From IMG/VR virus record IMGVR_UViG_3300032080_000015, positions 1-36,145 of that record: DNA of 36,145 nucleotides; one strand, 5' to 3'. Source of the DNA: a virus. The notes beneath the pieces were generated by a model, which saw only the letters and a program-made list of their open reading frames with translations, searched no databases and was not told the DNA's origin. A program made the translations under genes and the position numbers. How positions within the stretch are numbered: the first letter of the stretch is position 1; every line of letters starts with the position of its first letter. Of this stretch, positions 5,578 through 15,100 are shown piece by piece.

Positions 5578-6198
5578 ATGACCGAGGCACCAAAAATTCA
5601 CAAGGCCATGCTGGCAATCCAGCGCGGCATTCACGCGGTAGGCATCGGCAAGTTCCGCAAGAACGCCGAGCAGAAGTTCAATTTCCGCGGCATCGACGAC
5701 GCACTGGCAGCCTTCGCGCCGCTGTTGACTGAGCATGGGGTCTACGTCGCTCCAAGCTACCGCGACCACACCGTTACCGCCAGGGCGACGAAATCGGGCG
5801 GGACCATGTTCAATGTCACCTTGGCCGGCACCTTCACATTCACGGCTGATGACGGCTCAGAGCGCGTCGTCGGCCCGTTCTACGGCGAGGCCAGCGATTC
5901 CGGCGACAAGGCGACCAGCAAGGCCACGTCCGTCGCCTACCGTAACGCCCTGTTTGTCGCGTTCTGCGTCCCGCATGAGCCGGCCATCGGCGGCGACCCG
6001 GACGGCCAGGGCGGCGAAGTGTTCGACGAGGCTGCGGCTTCGTGGCTGGACGCGATCAACGACGCCACCACCATCGAGGAAATGGAAACCATCGGCGCGC
6101 AGTTGAAGGAACAGGCGCCGACGATTGCAGCCGATTCCATGAAGGTCATTCGCCGCGAGTGGGCCGCCAAGGCCAAGACCGTGAAGGCCGCGCAATGA
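5578..6198 (+). CDS. erf: ERF family single-strand annealing recombinase
   Basis: A 206-residue single-strand annealing protein of the ERF superfamily (P22 Erf type). The signature elements are clear: FNFRGIDDALAAFAPLLTEHGV (about 35-55), a central beta region (MFNVTLAGTFTF), then GEASDSGDKATSKATSV at 103-119 and AYRNALFVAFCVPH at 120-133, the most conserved part of the family. The C-terminal tail (about 140-206) is variable, as expected. These proteins form rings that anneal complementary strands, working with a 5'-3' exonuclease, which is encoded directly downstream with an ATGA overlap. GGGGAA precedes the start. Expression is probably from the promoter at 5514-5542. Confidence 0.9.
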   Translation: MTEAPKIHKAMLAIQRGIHAVGIGKFRKNAEQKFNFRGIDDALAAFAPLLTEHGVYVAPSYRDHTVTARATKSGGTMFNVTLAGTFTFTADDGSERVVGPFYGEASDSGDKATSKATSVAYRNALFVAFCVPHEPAIGGDPDGQGGEVFDEAAASWLDAINDATTIEEMETIGAQLKEQAPTIAADSMKVIRREWAAKAKTVKAAQ

Positions 6199-6833
6199 AG
6201 GCCAACGAAGCTCAGAACGACGCTGGATGGATGCAGGAGCGCGCCGGCAAGTTCACGGCCTCGCGCTCGTCGGACCTGATGGCCAAGACCAAGAGCGGCC
6301 CCAGTGCGAGTCGGTCGAATCTCTTGGTTCTGCTGGCGGTCGAACGCCTGAACGGCCAGTGCGTCGAGACGTACCGCAACGCCGCCATGGACCGCGGCAT
6401 CGAGCTTGAGGCCGAAGCCCGCGACGCCTACTCGTTCGACCGCGGCGTGGCCGTGGACGAATGCGGCTTCATCCCGCACCCGACCCTGCCGAACTGCGGC
6501 GCGTCCCCGGACGGGCTGGTGGGCGACGACGGCCTGCTGGAAGTGAAGTGTCCCGCCAGCATGCAGAAGCACGCAGACGCGCTCAGGACGGGCGCCCACG
6601 CGCAGGAATACAAGTGGCAGCTACAGCACCAACTTATGACCACGGGGCGCGCCTGGGTCGATGCGGTGTCATTTGACCCACGGTTCCCCGAGGGCTTGCA
6701 GTTGGCCGTGAAGCGCGTCATGCGCGACGAGAAGGCCATCATCGAACTGGCACAGGAAATCATCATGGCCGAGGCGGAAGTTCTCGCCATCGTCGCCGAA
6801 CTGGAATCTCTGAAGGAGAGCAATCGTGGGTAG
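6195..6833 (+). CDS. YqaJ-type viral recombinase / lambda exonuclease family
   Basis: A 212-residue member of the lambda-exonuclease/YqaJ nuclease superfamily, which degrades 5' strands at double-strand ends to give 3' tails for the annealing protein. Catalytic elements in order: an acidic helix MDRGIELEAEARDAY (about 65-79), GASPDGLV with D106, and LLEVKCP with E116 and K118, then a glutamine-rich helix YKWQLQHQLMTTG. The frame is open further upstream, but the ATG at 6195 overlaps the ERF stop as ATGA and gives the normal family N-terminus (WMQERAGKFTASRSSDLM). A complete exonuclease-annealase pair is therefore present. All expected active-site residues are seen. Confidence 0.92.
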   Translation: MKANEAQNDAGWMQERAGKFTASRSSDLMAKTKSGPSASRSNLLVLLAVERLNGQCVETYRNAAMDRGIELEAEARDAYSFDRGVAVDECGFIPHPTLPNCGASPDGLVGDDGLLEVKCPASMQKHADALRTGAHAQEYKWQLQHQLMTTGRAWVDAVSFDPRFPEGLQLAVKRVMRDEKAIIELAQEIIMAEAEVLAIVAELESLKESNRG

Positions 6834-7128
6834 TGTCGTCAAGCGTTACGACGTGGTGGCTGGTCGCAAGTATTCGACCCGCAACGGTGAAGAAAAAACC
6901 CACTGGATCAACGTCGGCGAAGGCACCGAATGGGACGATGGCGGGATCAGCTTGCGCATGCACGCCATCCCGGTCGGCGACTGGTTCACGGGCGACCTCA
7001 AGCTGTTCGAACGAAAGCCGAAGGAAGAACAGCAAGCGCCGCAGCGCAGCGCGCGCTCCAATGCGCCGCGCCAGGCCGCGCCGGCGAGGCAAAACGACGG
7101 CTTCGAAGATGACGACATTCCGTTCTGA
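6826..7128 (+). CDS. SSB-like single-stranded-DNA-binding protein with DDDIPF tail, 100 aa
   Basis: GTG start at 6826, overlapping the exonuclease by eight bases. The first 65 residues look like a short beta-barrel (VKRYDVVAGRKYSTRNGEEK, then THWINVGEGTEW). A disordered Q/A/R-rich linker follows, and the last six residues, DDDIPF (95-100), match the acidic tip of bacterial SSB that docks RecO, exonucleases and other partners. A real SSB is about 170 residues, so this is a minimal version. Sitting in an ERF-exonuclease operon, it probably coats single strands and recruits host repair proteins through the tail. The OB fold itself is inferred; the tail is directly visible. Confidence 0.7.
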   Translation: MGSVVKRYDVVAGRKYSTRNGEEKTHWINVGEGTEWDDGGISLRMHAIPVGDWFTGDLKLFERKPKEEQQAPQRSARSNAPRQAAPARQNDGFEDDDIPF

Positions 7129-7130
7129 CC

Positions 7131-8729
7131 ATGACCATCACCCCCGACCGTCTCGACCAAATCGCCAGCGCCACCCATGCGCTCGGGATGACGGTCGCGG
7201 AACAGCACGAACTGGTGCGCGGCTACCGCTACTACGCCGCCGCCCAATCCATCCTCACCGGCACGCTTTCCGAGCGCGCCGACATCATCCAGCGCATTGC
7301 CGACGCATGCGCCAACGACAAGGCCAGGACCATGACAACGACAGACGATGATGTGCGTTACTTCAAGCCCGGCGACAAGGTGTGTCTTGTTGATTTGCGC
7401 TGCCTTCACGACTCGCTGGAAATTGGAGACGTTGGAGAGGTTCTGACCAGCGAGGAAAACTTCATTGGGTTGGGTCCGCACCATGAAGTCCGATTCGACC
7501 GGCTTGGCAAGGATTGGCCGCAATCGGTCGGAATCAAGCAAATGCGACTCGTCGAATCTAGAGCGACCCCGACCCCCAGCGCCGCAATGGAAACGAAGGG
7601 TGCGGGGGTGGATGGCTTCGCCGAGTTGACCGGGTTTACTCCGGGGCCGTGGCGCGTCGAAACCACCGGGCTACGTAAGAACGAAATCTGGATCAGGTCG
7701 TCGGCAATAGACCCTGCCACCGGCTCTGACATCCCTGTTGCTGACCTGTATCACGAAGCCGCAGGCTTGGCAGCGGGGCAGGAGGCGGTGGCGTGGCAGG
7801 TTCAATTTTCCGGTAGCCCAGCTTGGTGCGCGTGCAGCGAAAACCTCGTCAAGCACTATGCTTCGCTTGGACTCGCAACCCGCGCCCTCTACACCACACC
7901 GCAGCCGTCGCATGAAACGGAACTACTGGCCGGCGCGATTCGTAACGCCGCCGTGAAGGCTGGCATCTGCCGCGAGGATGCAGCGTTGACCGGGCCGCAC
8001 CTGTTGATGCTGTGCGATGACCTTGCAGCCGCAGCGTCCCCGCAGCCGTCGCCCGCACCTTCGGGGGATTGGGTGATGGTGCCGCGTGAGTTGCTGGCCG
8101 ACGCGCTCGACAAGGTGCAGCGGTACGCGGAAACCGTCGTCCAGTGTGTGAAGGCCGACGACCTGGAGTTCCCACACTACGTTCCCTGCATCGAAGAAAC
8201 TGCCGACGATCTGCGCGAAGTGCTCGCAGCCGCCCCGCCATCGCCGCCATCAGCCGCACCGGGTGCGCAGGAGGGATACAAGTTGCGCGACTACGGTTTC
8301 AACGAAGGCCCGTGGACCTATCAGCGCCAGCCGGGGAACGTCGGCGCGTGGGCAATCGGCACCGCTTGCCGCAAGGCGATGGAGCCGAGCGCGGGTGATC
8401 CGATAGATCGCGGCCTAATCCTGCTACGCGAATTGCAGGCCGAAGGTTTCGGCGTCTACGCAATCGGCGTCAAGGAGCCCGCAGCCGCACCACCGGAGGC
8501 GAGCGCATCGAAGGGCGGGGATGTTGAGCTTCGGCTCTTGGGCTACCTGCGGCCGGCCGACATCGCTAGATGCGTGGATGATCCTGACGACTGCCCGACC
8601 GTCAACATTGGCCCCGAGAACCACCTGTATTCCGTCCCCGTGTTCTTCCCGAACGTGATTGCCACCCCGCCCGCCAGCGAACCGGCCACGGGTGGCGCCC
8701 TGTCTGGCGCGGAGGGTGGAAAGCCATGA
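7131..8729 (+). CDS. mosaic multi-module accessory protein, 532 aa
   Basis: A string of short modules of the kind shuffled between phage early proteins (Ea22-like style), joined by alanine/proline linkers. Visible units are: a helical N-terminus (1-66); a PGDKVCLVDL...GDVGEVL beta unit like a KOW or mind-the-gap domain (about 76-142); FTPGPWRVE (169-177); QEAVAWQVQF to ALYTTPQPS (217-260); DWVMVPRELLADAL with a helical follow-on (313-368); and LLGYLRPADI to SVPVFFP near the C-terminus. None has a known catalytic role. An ATG at codon 68 (7332) suggests that two former genes were fused. It is downstream of the recombination genes and overlaps the next gene as ATGA. Function unknown. Confidence 0.75.
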   Translation: MTITPDRLDQIASATHALGMTVAEQHELVRGYRYYAAAQSILTGTLSERADIIQRIADACANDKARTMTTTDDDVRYFKPGDKVCLVDLRCLHDSLEIGDVGEVLTSEENFIGLGPHHEVRFDRLGKDWPQSVGIKQMRLVESRATPTPSAAMETKGAGVDGFAELTGFTPGPWRVETTGLRKNEIWIRSSAIDPATGSDIPVADLYHEAAGLAAGQEAVAWQVQFSGSPAWCACSENLVKHYASLGLATRALYTTPQPSHETELLAGAIRNAAVKAGICREDAALTGPHLLMLCDDLAAAASPQPSPAPSGDWVMVPRELLADALDKVQRYAETVVQCVKADDLEFPHYVPCIEETADDLREVLAAAPPSPPSAAPGAQEGYKLRDYGFNEGPWTYQRQPGNVGAWAIGTACRKAMEPSAGDPIDRGLILLRELQAEGFGVYAIGVKEPAAAPPEASASKGGDVELRLLGYLRPADIARCVDDPDDCPTVNIGPENHLYSVPVFFPNVIATPPASEPATGGALSGAEGGKP

Positions 8730-8992
8730 AAGATACGAATTACAGCGTGGTGATCCCGTCGATCAAGGCGATGCCGCGCGTTCGCATTGGGTTCTACCGC
8801 GATCCTCACCACGGCGACAACCTTTACGCGGCGCTGCTATTCCGTGACGGCTGGTGCGGTATCGGTCTGCGGTGGCAGTGGCACTTCTACAGCGTCATGT
8901 GGCCGTGTTCGCCCGGCAAGCGGCGCTGGTATTTCGGCCCATTCGAGTTCGATTGGTACAAGCTACCTGCGCGCGATGGATGGATGTCGTGA
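8726..8992 (+). CDS. hypothetical protein, 88 aa, tryptophan-rich
   Basis: The ATG overlaps the previous stop (ATGA). The protein is rich in aromatic residues (WCGIGLRWQWHFYSVMW, then RRWYFGPFEFDWYKL) and looks like a compact beta domain. It has no signal peptide or obvious membrane helix. I do not recognise a family. It belongs to a run of small accessory genes that close the rightward operon. Confidence 0.65.
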   Translation: MKDTNYSVVIPSIKAMPRVRIGFYRDPHHGDNLYAALLFRDGWCGIGLRWQWHFYSVMWPCSPGKRRWYFGPFEFDWYKLPARDGWMS

Positions 8993-9189
8993 TCCGATTC
9001 ATCGTAGAGAAGAAGTTCCGGGACCGCGCAAGCGGCGCCGAGTGGGTTTCACACGTCACCGTGGACGCAAACGTGCCGGCGCTGCAAGCCACACTTGGCG
9101 GCGGCATGGGCTGCGACTGCTATGAAATCAGCACACTGATCGGCGCCGAAGTCCACAACGATTCCCCGAAGGAGCCACCCCATGACTGA
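8989..9189 (+). CDS. hypothetical protein, 66 aa
   Basis: The GTG at 8989 overlaps the previous stop as GTGA and gives the N-terminus IRFIVEKKFRDR. An in-frame ATG at 8980 would add three residues, but it has no better ribosome site. The protein looks like a small alpha/beta fold (EWVSHVTVDANVPAL) with a CDC motif (GCDCYEI). It overlaps the next gene by eight bases. Function unknown. Confidence 0.55.
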   Translation: MIRFIVEKKFRDRASGAEWVSHVTVDANVPALQATLGGGMGCDCYEISTLIGAEVHNDSPKEPPHD

Positions 9190-9490
9190 GCCACGCGATG
9201 CGCAACGCTTGCTAGGGGAGGCTTACTCCAAGCTAGTCAAGGAGCGCGATGGGCTGGTCGAACAGCTTGCGGGGGTGCGGGCGGAGAGGGATGCGTTGAA
9301 GGCGGATGCGATGCGGCTAGACTTCCTCGACGCGATGAATGCGCGGAAGAACGCGCAAAACGGCACGCGCTACGGATGGCGGCTTTCGGAGAACCACAAC
9401 CGCATCGCGTTGGAGGATCACAACTTCCCGCCGAAAACCGTCCGCGAAGCAATCGACGCCGCCCTCGCCTCCACCGGCAAGGAGGGCTAG
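9182..9490 (+). CDS. coiled-coil accessory protein, 102 aa
   Basis: The N-terminal half is a coiled coil (AYSKLVKERDGLVEQLAGV, then RAERDALKADAMRLDFLD). The C-terminal half (GTRYGWRLSENHNRIALE, then FPPKTVREAIDAAL) matches a small unit often seen at the ends of phage early accessory proteins, in which a coil is followed by a short beta part and IDAAL. No catalytic residues are seen. It is the last rightward gene and converges with the leftward late genes; the two stop codons share the bases CTAG (9487-9490). Confidence 0.65.
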   Translation: MTEPRDAQRLLGEAYSKLVKERDGLVEQLAGVRAERDALKADAMRLDFLDAMNARKNAQNGTRYGWRLSENHNRIALEDHNFPPKTVREAIDAALASTGKEG

Positions 9491-9496
9491 TCCTCC
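9481..9496. terminator. short hairpin at the convergent gene junction
   Basis: GGAGG (9481-9485) pairs with CCTCC (9492-9496) around a six-base loop that contains both stop codons (CTAG, 9487-9490). It lies where the rightward early and leftward late operons meet. The stem is only five bases and there is no T-run, so a terminator role is tentative. Confidence 0.3.
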
Positions 9497-9759
9497 AATC
9501 GCCGCCCGTTGCGAAGGACCGCTCGGGCGAGCGATTGGATGGCCTTGTCAAGCTGCGCGCCTGAGAGTTTCGGACCAGCGGCCAGGGTCGTCAGTTCGGA
9601 CTTGAGCGCCGCCCATTCCGCCTTGTCTGCCGCTTCAGCTTGCGCCGCAAGCGCATCCTTCGCCGCCTGCGCGCTCGCCGTGACGACGCCCGGCATTTCC
9701 ACCGTTCGCGTGCCTGATTCGCCACTTCTGGCGTCGTAAAAAACCTCGTTTACTTTCAT
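9487..9759 (-). CDS. hypothetical protein following the tail fibre gene, 90 aa
   Basis: The start ATG overlaps the tail fibre stop (ATGA). The N-terminus is beta-like (VNEVFYDARSGESGTRTVEM) and the rest is an alanine-rich helix (TASAQAAKDALAAQAEAADK and onward). Small genes in this position often encode fibre assembly or attachment factors, but nothing in the sequence proves that. It is the last gene of the late operon inside the window. Confidence 0.6.
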   Translation of the reverse strand: MKVNEVFYDARSGESGTRTVEMPGVVTASAQAAKDALAAQAEAADKAEWAALKSELTTLAAGPKLSGAQLDKAIQSLARAVLRNGRRLED

Positions 9760-12164
9760 TTCTTCACCCGATAGACGCGAATGCTTGAGCCGATGGCGAG
9801 CGAGTTGGCCACGCTACTGCTGATCGTGATGCCAGTTACGTTCGTCCCCGCGGTAGCCCACTGGTGTTGCGACATGCCCATTACGATAGTCGTGGTGTTG
9901 CCGCGCTCGTAATTCAGCCTCGCGCGCGGGCGCGCGTCGAAATCCTTGAAGATGAAGCCGGCGATGGTGGATTGCGTGCTGGCATCCATGGTGCCCACAA
10001 AGGCGTTGTTGGCACGCGCGCCTGCAATCGTCGTGTTTGAAACCGACATTGCGCAGCGGTGGTAATTCGAATCCGTCGTGTCTGCGTTGTAGTAAAGGCT
10101 GATGCTCGCACCGGATGCCGTGGCGTTCTTCAGCTTCACTTCCACGTAATAGGTTTCATCGGTGTCCAGGTCCAAGCCGCTGATGGCGAGATTCGTTGCA
10201 GCAGCACCAGCGACCAACGCCTCACCGATGTACTCCATCGTCCCGAGGTTGCGGTTGATGCCGTTCTGGCGGAAGCGGAAGCGGTCGGTCGTGTCGTTGA
10301 CCCATACATCGCCATCCGCAGGGCTCGACTTGTCGCCGGCCGCAGGGATGATGTTCAGGCCACGATCCACGACCTTTGCCTGGAACACACTACCGCGCAT
10401 GAGCCCGTAGTCGTGCGCGCTCGTCGTTCCAGAATAGCCAATGCCGTCGCCGTCGCTGGCGAAGAATCGACAACTGATGCCGCCCGCACTCGTCGCCGTG
10501 AAAATTTGCATCGTGGCGCTGGTGCCGACGATGGCCGCGAAGGTCTGCGTTGCGCTCCACGTATTCGCACCGTTGAGCAGCGGGACGTTTCCGCCGCTGG
10601 TGCCAGTGTTCTGCGTCGCGGCGGTGCCGAGCGCCAACGTCGCACGCTGCGCTGCTGCGTCCGCGTCGTCGAGCAGCGCCTTGCCGGCCGCAGTGATGTC
10701 GCCGCCAAGCTCCGTAGTCGTCACCACGCCCGCGTCGATTTCCCACACCGACCCGCTGGACGACACCGTAATGTCGCCCTTGTCGCCGTCGCTGATGCCG
10801 GCGCCAGCCGCAAGGTCGAAACTGACTGCGCAAAGCTGGCCAGCCGTGAACGTGCCGAAAACACCGCCCCGAAGCGACAGGGTGAACCCGTAGGCGTCAG
10901 CCACCGACCCAAGCACTGTCGTTATTTCGTAGATCGCCTCTCCCGTCTCCGAAGCAATGCGAAGGTGCGCGCCGGTCGTTACGTCAACGTCCAGCCATGC
11001 GTCGTAATCGGCGCCGTTGAACGAATTGATGTTGATGTACAAGTCGGTGACGGCGACAGGGTCGGAATCGTTTATCCCGATTTCGCCATCCGGCGGCGCG
11101 GTTTCCGGGATGGCAGAAAGCACCCATTCGCCCATGATCCCACCGAGCGGACGGGGCGCAATTTCGCGCGTCACGAATTCGTAGGTCACGCGCACCGCGT
11201 CGGTCGCGGAGAACGTGCCATTGGTGGATATGGCCGACCCGAGCGTGAACGTCATGTCCGAAACGTCGGGCGCGTAGGTATCCACGAACGCCACCAGCCG
11301 CGCGCTCTCGTCGGCGTTTACCACCGTGATGATGAACTGGTTGAGCGTTTCCAGGCCGGAGAGCGAGAACGCCAGCGCCAGCCAGTCGGCCCCGGCCGAA
11401 TCCGTCGTACTGACGCGAACCGTCGTGGCGGCGCTCGGGTCGCCGTCGTCAAGCGTAACCTCGCCCACGGCAGGCGCAGACCCATCGAGCGCGGCGATGA
11501 CATACGGGCCGCCCAAGTCCACGGCGCCACCGCCGCCCGCGCCGCCAGGGATGTCCACCGTCAGAACGCCAGCCGCTTCCGTCGTCGTAACGCCAGAGCC
11601 GGTGAAGTCCACCGTGTCGATGATCGCAGCGACCGGCACGCCTTCGTCTTGGAAGTCGATTCCGGGCTGCACACCGAATGCCACGAAGTCGGATAGGTCA
11701 GGGTCGGACGTTCCGGTGATTCGCCCCTTGCCGTCGCGCACGATGCGCTTGAGCGCGCCGCCGCCTGCGTCAGCCACGTTCGACAGGCCCAGCGCGGTGT
11801 TTCCAGCCTCGCCAGCAGGATTCGTCGAGTCGATTTCGCCCGCCGTCCCAGTGATGCTGCGCGGCACGATGTCGCCGTCCGTTTTCAGGACGAGATACCC
11901 GCCAGGGACCGCGTTCGCAAGCTGCTGGACGTTGGACGGAATGCTCTGCACCAGCGGCCAGGCCGTCACCGTCACTTCCCGGATGACGCCACCAGGCGCA
12001 GGAGGGGGCGCAGGAGCCGCGGTCACTTCGCCATCGAACAGCGTTCCATCGGCATTGAACACGTTGACCCCGATGGTGGCGCCATACGTCGCGCCTTCCT
12101 CCACCTTCGTCGTCTTGCCGCCGCCGTTGTGGATGGGGACGGTCTTGATGGGGCGCTTGGCCAT
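9756..12164 (-). CDS. tail fibre / receptor-binding protein, 802 aa
   Basis: A long, Gly/Ser/Thr/Asp-rich, low-lysine protein with many short beta repeats, typical of trimeric fibres. About 455-550 contains recurring fibre phrases (GDKGDITVSSSGSVWEIDAG, ALGTAATQNTGTSGGN, LNGANTWSATQTF) that correspond to the shaft. A proline-rich linker (PAPPPAPGG) lies at about 50-58. The C-terminal region (about 675-802) reads as a jelly-roll-like head (VEVKLKNATASGASISLYY, ending GSSIRVYRVKK). No enzymatic depolymerase motif is recognised. It shares a TAATG junction with the giant virion gene, so it is expressed with the late genes. No T7 gp17-like N-terminal anchor is recognised, so attachment may use another adaptor. 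Confidence 0.8.
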   Translation of the reverse strand: MAKRPIKTVPIHNGGGKTTKVEEGATYGATIGVNVFNADGTLFDGEVTAAPAPPPAPGGVIREVTVTAWPLVQSIPSNVQQLANAVPGGYLVLKTDGDIVPRSITGTAGEIDSTNPAGEAGNTALGLSNVADAGGGALKRIVRDGKGRITGTSDPDLSDFVAFGVQPGIDFQDEGVPVAAIIDTVDFTGSGVTTTEAAGVLTVDIPGGAGGGGAVDLGGPYVIAALDGSAPAVGEVTLDDGDPSAATTVRVSTTDSAGADWLALAFSLSGLETLNQFIITVVNADESARLVAFVDTYAPDVSDMTFTLGSAISTNGTFSATDAVRVTYEFVTREIAPRPLGGIMGEWVLSAIPETAPPDGEIGINDSDPVAVTDLYININSFNGADYDAWLDVDVTTGAHLRIASETGEAIYEITTVLGSVADAYGFTLSLRGGVFGTFTAGQLCAVSFDLAAGAGISDGDKGDITVSSSGSVWEIDAGVVTTTELGGDITAAGKALLDDADAAAQRATLALGTAATQNTGTSGGNVPLLNGANTWSATQTFAAIVGTSATMQIFTATSAGGISCRFFASDGDGIGYSGTTSAHDYGLMRGSVFQAKVVDRGLNIIPAAGDKSSPADGDVWVNDTTDRFRFRQNGINRNLGTMEYIGEALVAGAAATNLAISGLDLDTDETYYVEVKLKNATASGASISLYYNADTTDSNYHRCAMSVSNTTIAGARANNAFVGTMDASTQSTIAGFIFKDFDARPRARLNYERGNTTTIVMGMSQHQWATAGTNVTGITISSSVANSLAIGSSIRVYRVKK

Positions 12165-15100
12165 TACGGTTCCTTGGGTTCTTTCACGAATTGATAGGCG
12201 GATTCCAACAGGTCGAAAACCTGGTCGTCGTCGTAGGCTTTCGGTTCCTCGCCCGTGAGGTCGGCCAGTTCGCGCTTCGTCATCTGCGCCACGCGCGAAA
12301 GCATGCCGCGCAGGTTGTTGCGCGCCGATGGCGGAATCTTCACGCCCCAGCGTTCCTCGATGAGCGCATAGTTTTCCGTGCGGTTCGCAGCTGCCAGTTC
12401 GGACAACGCTTCCTCCGTCGCCTGTAGCTGGTACAGGTCGCCATAGGCTTTCGCCTGCATCGCCTTCGCCAGCGTGTCCACGGTCGGGTTGAGCATCGCG
12501 CGATTCATCACCGCTTCGTACTTGTCGCCGAGCACACCCTGCACGCCGTAGTGACCGGCTATTTCGTGGAACGCGGTGAATTGCTCGTTTGCCGTACTCA
12601 TGTTCTTGGCGATGTAAACCTTGGCTTCCTCCGGGGAGAAAACGCCAAGCGCGCCACCCTTGAACGCTTCGCGCACGCTCGCATTGCCGAGCTTCGGGAA
12701 GTCGCGCGGCATGACTTCCTCCACCGCGGGCGCGTTGCGCAGTTCCTTCACGATTTCCTGCGTCGGCGTGGGAGGCTTGAACATCGGCGCGCCAAGGTCG
12801 TCGCGCTTGATCTTGCCCGCGCGGCCGAGCTTCTTGTTCTCGCCGTTGTCCGCGTACTTGTCGAGTACCAGCCCGTCCGTGACTTCCTTCGGGTACTGGC
12901 CCTTGATGTGGTCCAGTTCGGCCTCCACGCCCGCGTCGTCCTTGATGTCGGCCAAGCGGCCTTTCAACGCGCGCTCGTCGGGCTTGCGGTACTGCGCGCC
13001 GACACCAAGCAGCGACACGGCGAAGATGGCCGCCGACTTCGGCAATCCGTTGTCCGTCATGAGACCGCCAACGTCGTGCAAGGACAGGTCGCCGACTTCG
13101 GTGTAGACGACATCACCCGGCTTCGCCGGCTCGTCCCAGCGCAATGCAAAGCCCGTCTCCTGGAACGAAATCGGCACCACCAGCCCGGCCAGCACGTCTC
13201 CCGGCGTCTGCGGCTGGCCGATGACGTTCTCGCCCGTCGCCAGCGTGGCGATGGCGCCGGGGATCGGAGCCAGCTTGGTGCGGACGAAGTTCGTGATGAC
13301 GTTCCACGTCGTCTGCCCGCCATAGTCGAGTTCGCGCGGCAACGCCTCCCCGAAGAACCCGGAGTCCGACAGGCGGTAGCTGCTGCGAAGCGGCGAGACG
13401 CGGCCCGAGGTCGAAACGGTTTCTCCGGTCAGCGCGCGCGCCAGGAACACCGTGACTTGCGAAAGTCCGGTCATCGGGTCGAGGTACGTGTTGTTGAACT
13501 TGATTTTCAGGAAGTTCGACGAGCGCGGATCGAACGACACCAGCGGTTCGTCGTCCTCGTCGTCGGCCGCCAGTGCCGCCAGCCCGAACACCACTGACAC
13601 GCCCATCATGAAGCGCGCATATTCGGCCGCGATCATGCCGCGCGTGCGCAGCGTGCCGCCGTAGAGCGGTTGCAGCGCCAGCAGGTTCAAGCGGCTGGCC
13701 ACCAGTCGCGGCGCGAAGAAAATGGTATTCAGCCCCGTGGCGCTGGTCGTGTGGTTGTTCAGCCCGATCTTGCCGCGGCCGGTCGCCACGTTGATGAAGT
13801 TCGCAATGGCTTTGCCTTCCGCTTCGGTCGGAACCTTCGACTTCGCCAGCGAGGCCACCATCGCGTCGAAAGAGTCGGCGCGAATCTGATTCAGGACCGT
13901 CGTGTAGGCGCGCTGGGAGCCGCGCACCAGCCCGCCGAGCGCCCACTGCGGCATGCGCTCGATCCAGCGGGATTGGAACGCTTCTTCCACCTTCGCCTGC
14001 GACACGCCCAAGTTGTCGTATTCGGTCAGGTCCAGCTTGAAGCGCGCGTAGAGTTCGGCGTTCGGACGCGCCTTCAACGCCTCCGCGGCCTTGAGCGCGC
14101 CGGCCTCCGACTTGAAGGCGCCCATCATCGACGGCACGGCCTTGGCCGCGCGCACAGGATGGCCCAGCGTGATAAAGCCGCCTTGGCGCAGCAGGCCCGA
14201 GAAATCGAGGCTCGTCAGGTACGAGCGCGCCAAGTTCGTCGCTTCCTTGCCGTAGCCGAACACCTTGCCCAGCGGCGAACGCTGCGCCATTTCTTCTTCG
14301 AACTGACGCTTTGCGAATTCGGCTTTGGCTTGCAACAGTTTCAGCTTGGCTTCGGTGTTCGCGGCGTCCAGCTTCTTCGCTTCCGGGCGCGGACGGCGCG
14401 CGTAGTCGTTCGCGGCAATGCGGGCCTTCACTTCCTCAAGCTGGCGGGCGAGCTGCTTGGCGCGCGTGCGCTGGTAGCGTTCCTCCGGCGTGGCCTTCGG
14501 GTTGTCGATCATCGCGCGCTCTTTCAGCAGTGCGTCACGCTGCGCCACCAACGCTTCGATTTCCGGCGTGATCGGCGGCGGCGCGGCGCGCTTCGGGCGC
14601 TCGCCCGTGGCGATTTGCTTCTCGATGTCGGCGATTTGGTTCGACAGGTTGGTGATGCGCGCTTGCTGGTAGCTCGCCAGCTTTTCCGGGTCGTTCCCAG
14701 CCTGCCGCGAAGCGCGCTTGAGCATGTCGTTCAGCGCGCGGCGCTTCTCGCGCACGGCCTGCGTCGCCTTGTCGCGCTGCGGGCCGGACTTGAGCGCGGC
14801 CAGCCCTTCGCTCATGCGGTCGATGCTCTCCTGCATCTGCACCAGCGAGCGAAGTTCGCGCAGCGCCACCTTGTCCGCTTCCTTGCTCGGGAACAGCACC
14901 TTGCCGTATTCCGAGAACAGGCGGCGCACGTCGCGCTCGGTCATGTCGTCGCGCAGCGCCTTCACGTCAGCATGCACGGCGCGCATGACGGCATCCTCAC
15001 CCTGCACGCCCGCCTGCACATGCTTGCGCGCCAGGTTGTAAATGTCGCGCGTGGTGATGTTCTCCGGGTCGATGGCACGCTCCGTCGCCACGCCGCCGGC

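Noticed and set aside
10059-11696. 545-codon plus-strand frame opposite the tail fibre
   Set aside because: Arg-rich shadow without recognisable features; the fibre repeats on the minus strand are convincing.
9756-12164. Diversity-generating retroelement, as in BPP-1-like phages
   Set aside because: No reverse transcriptase gene and no duplicate of the fibre 3' end was found in the window.
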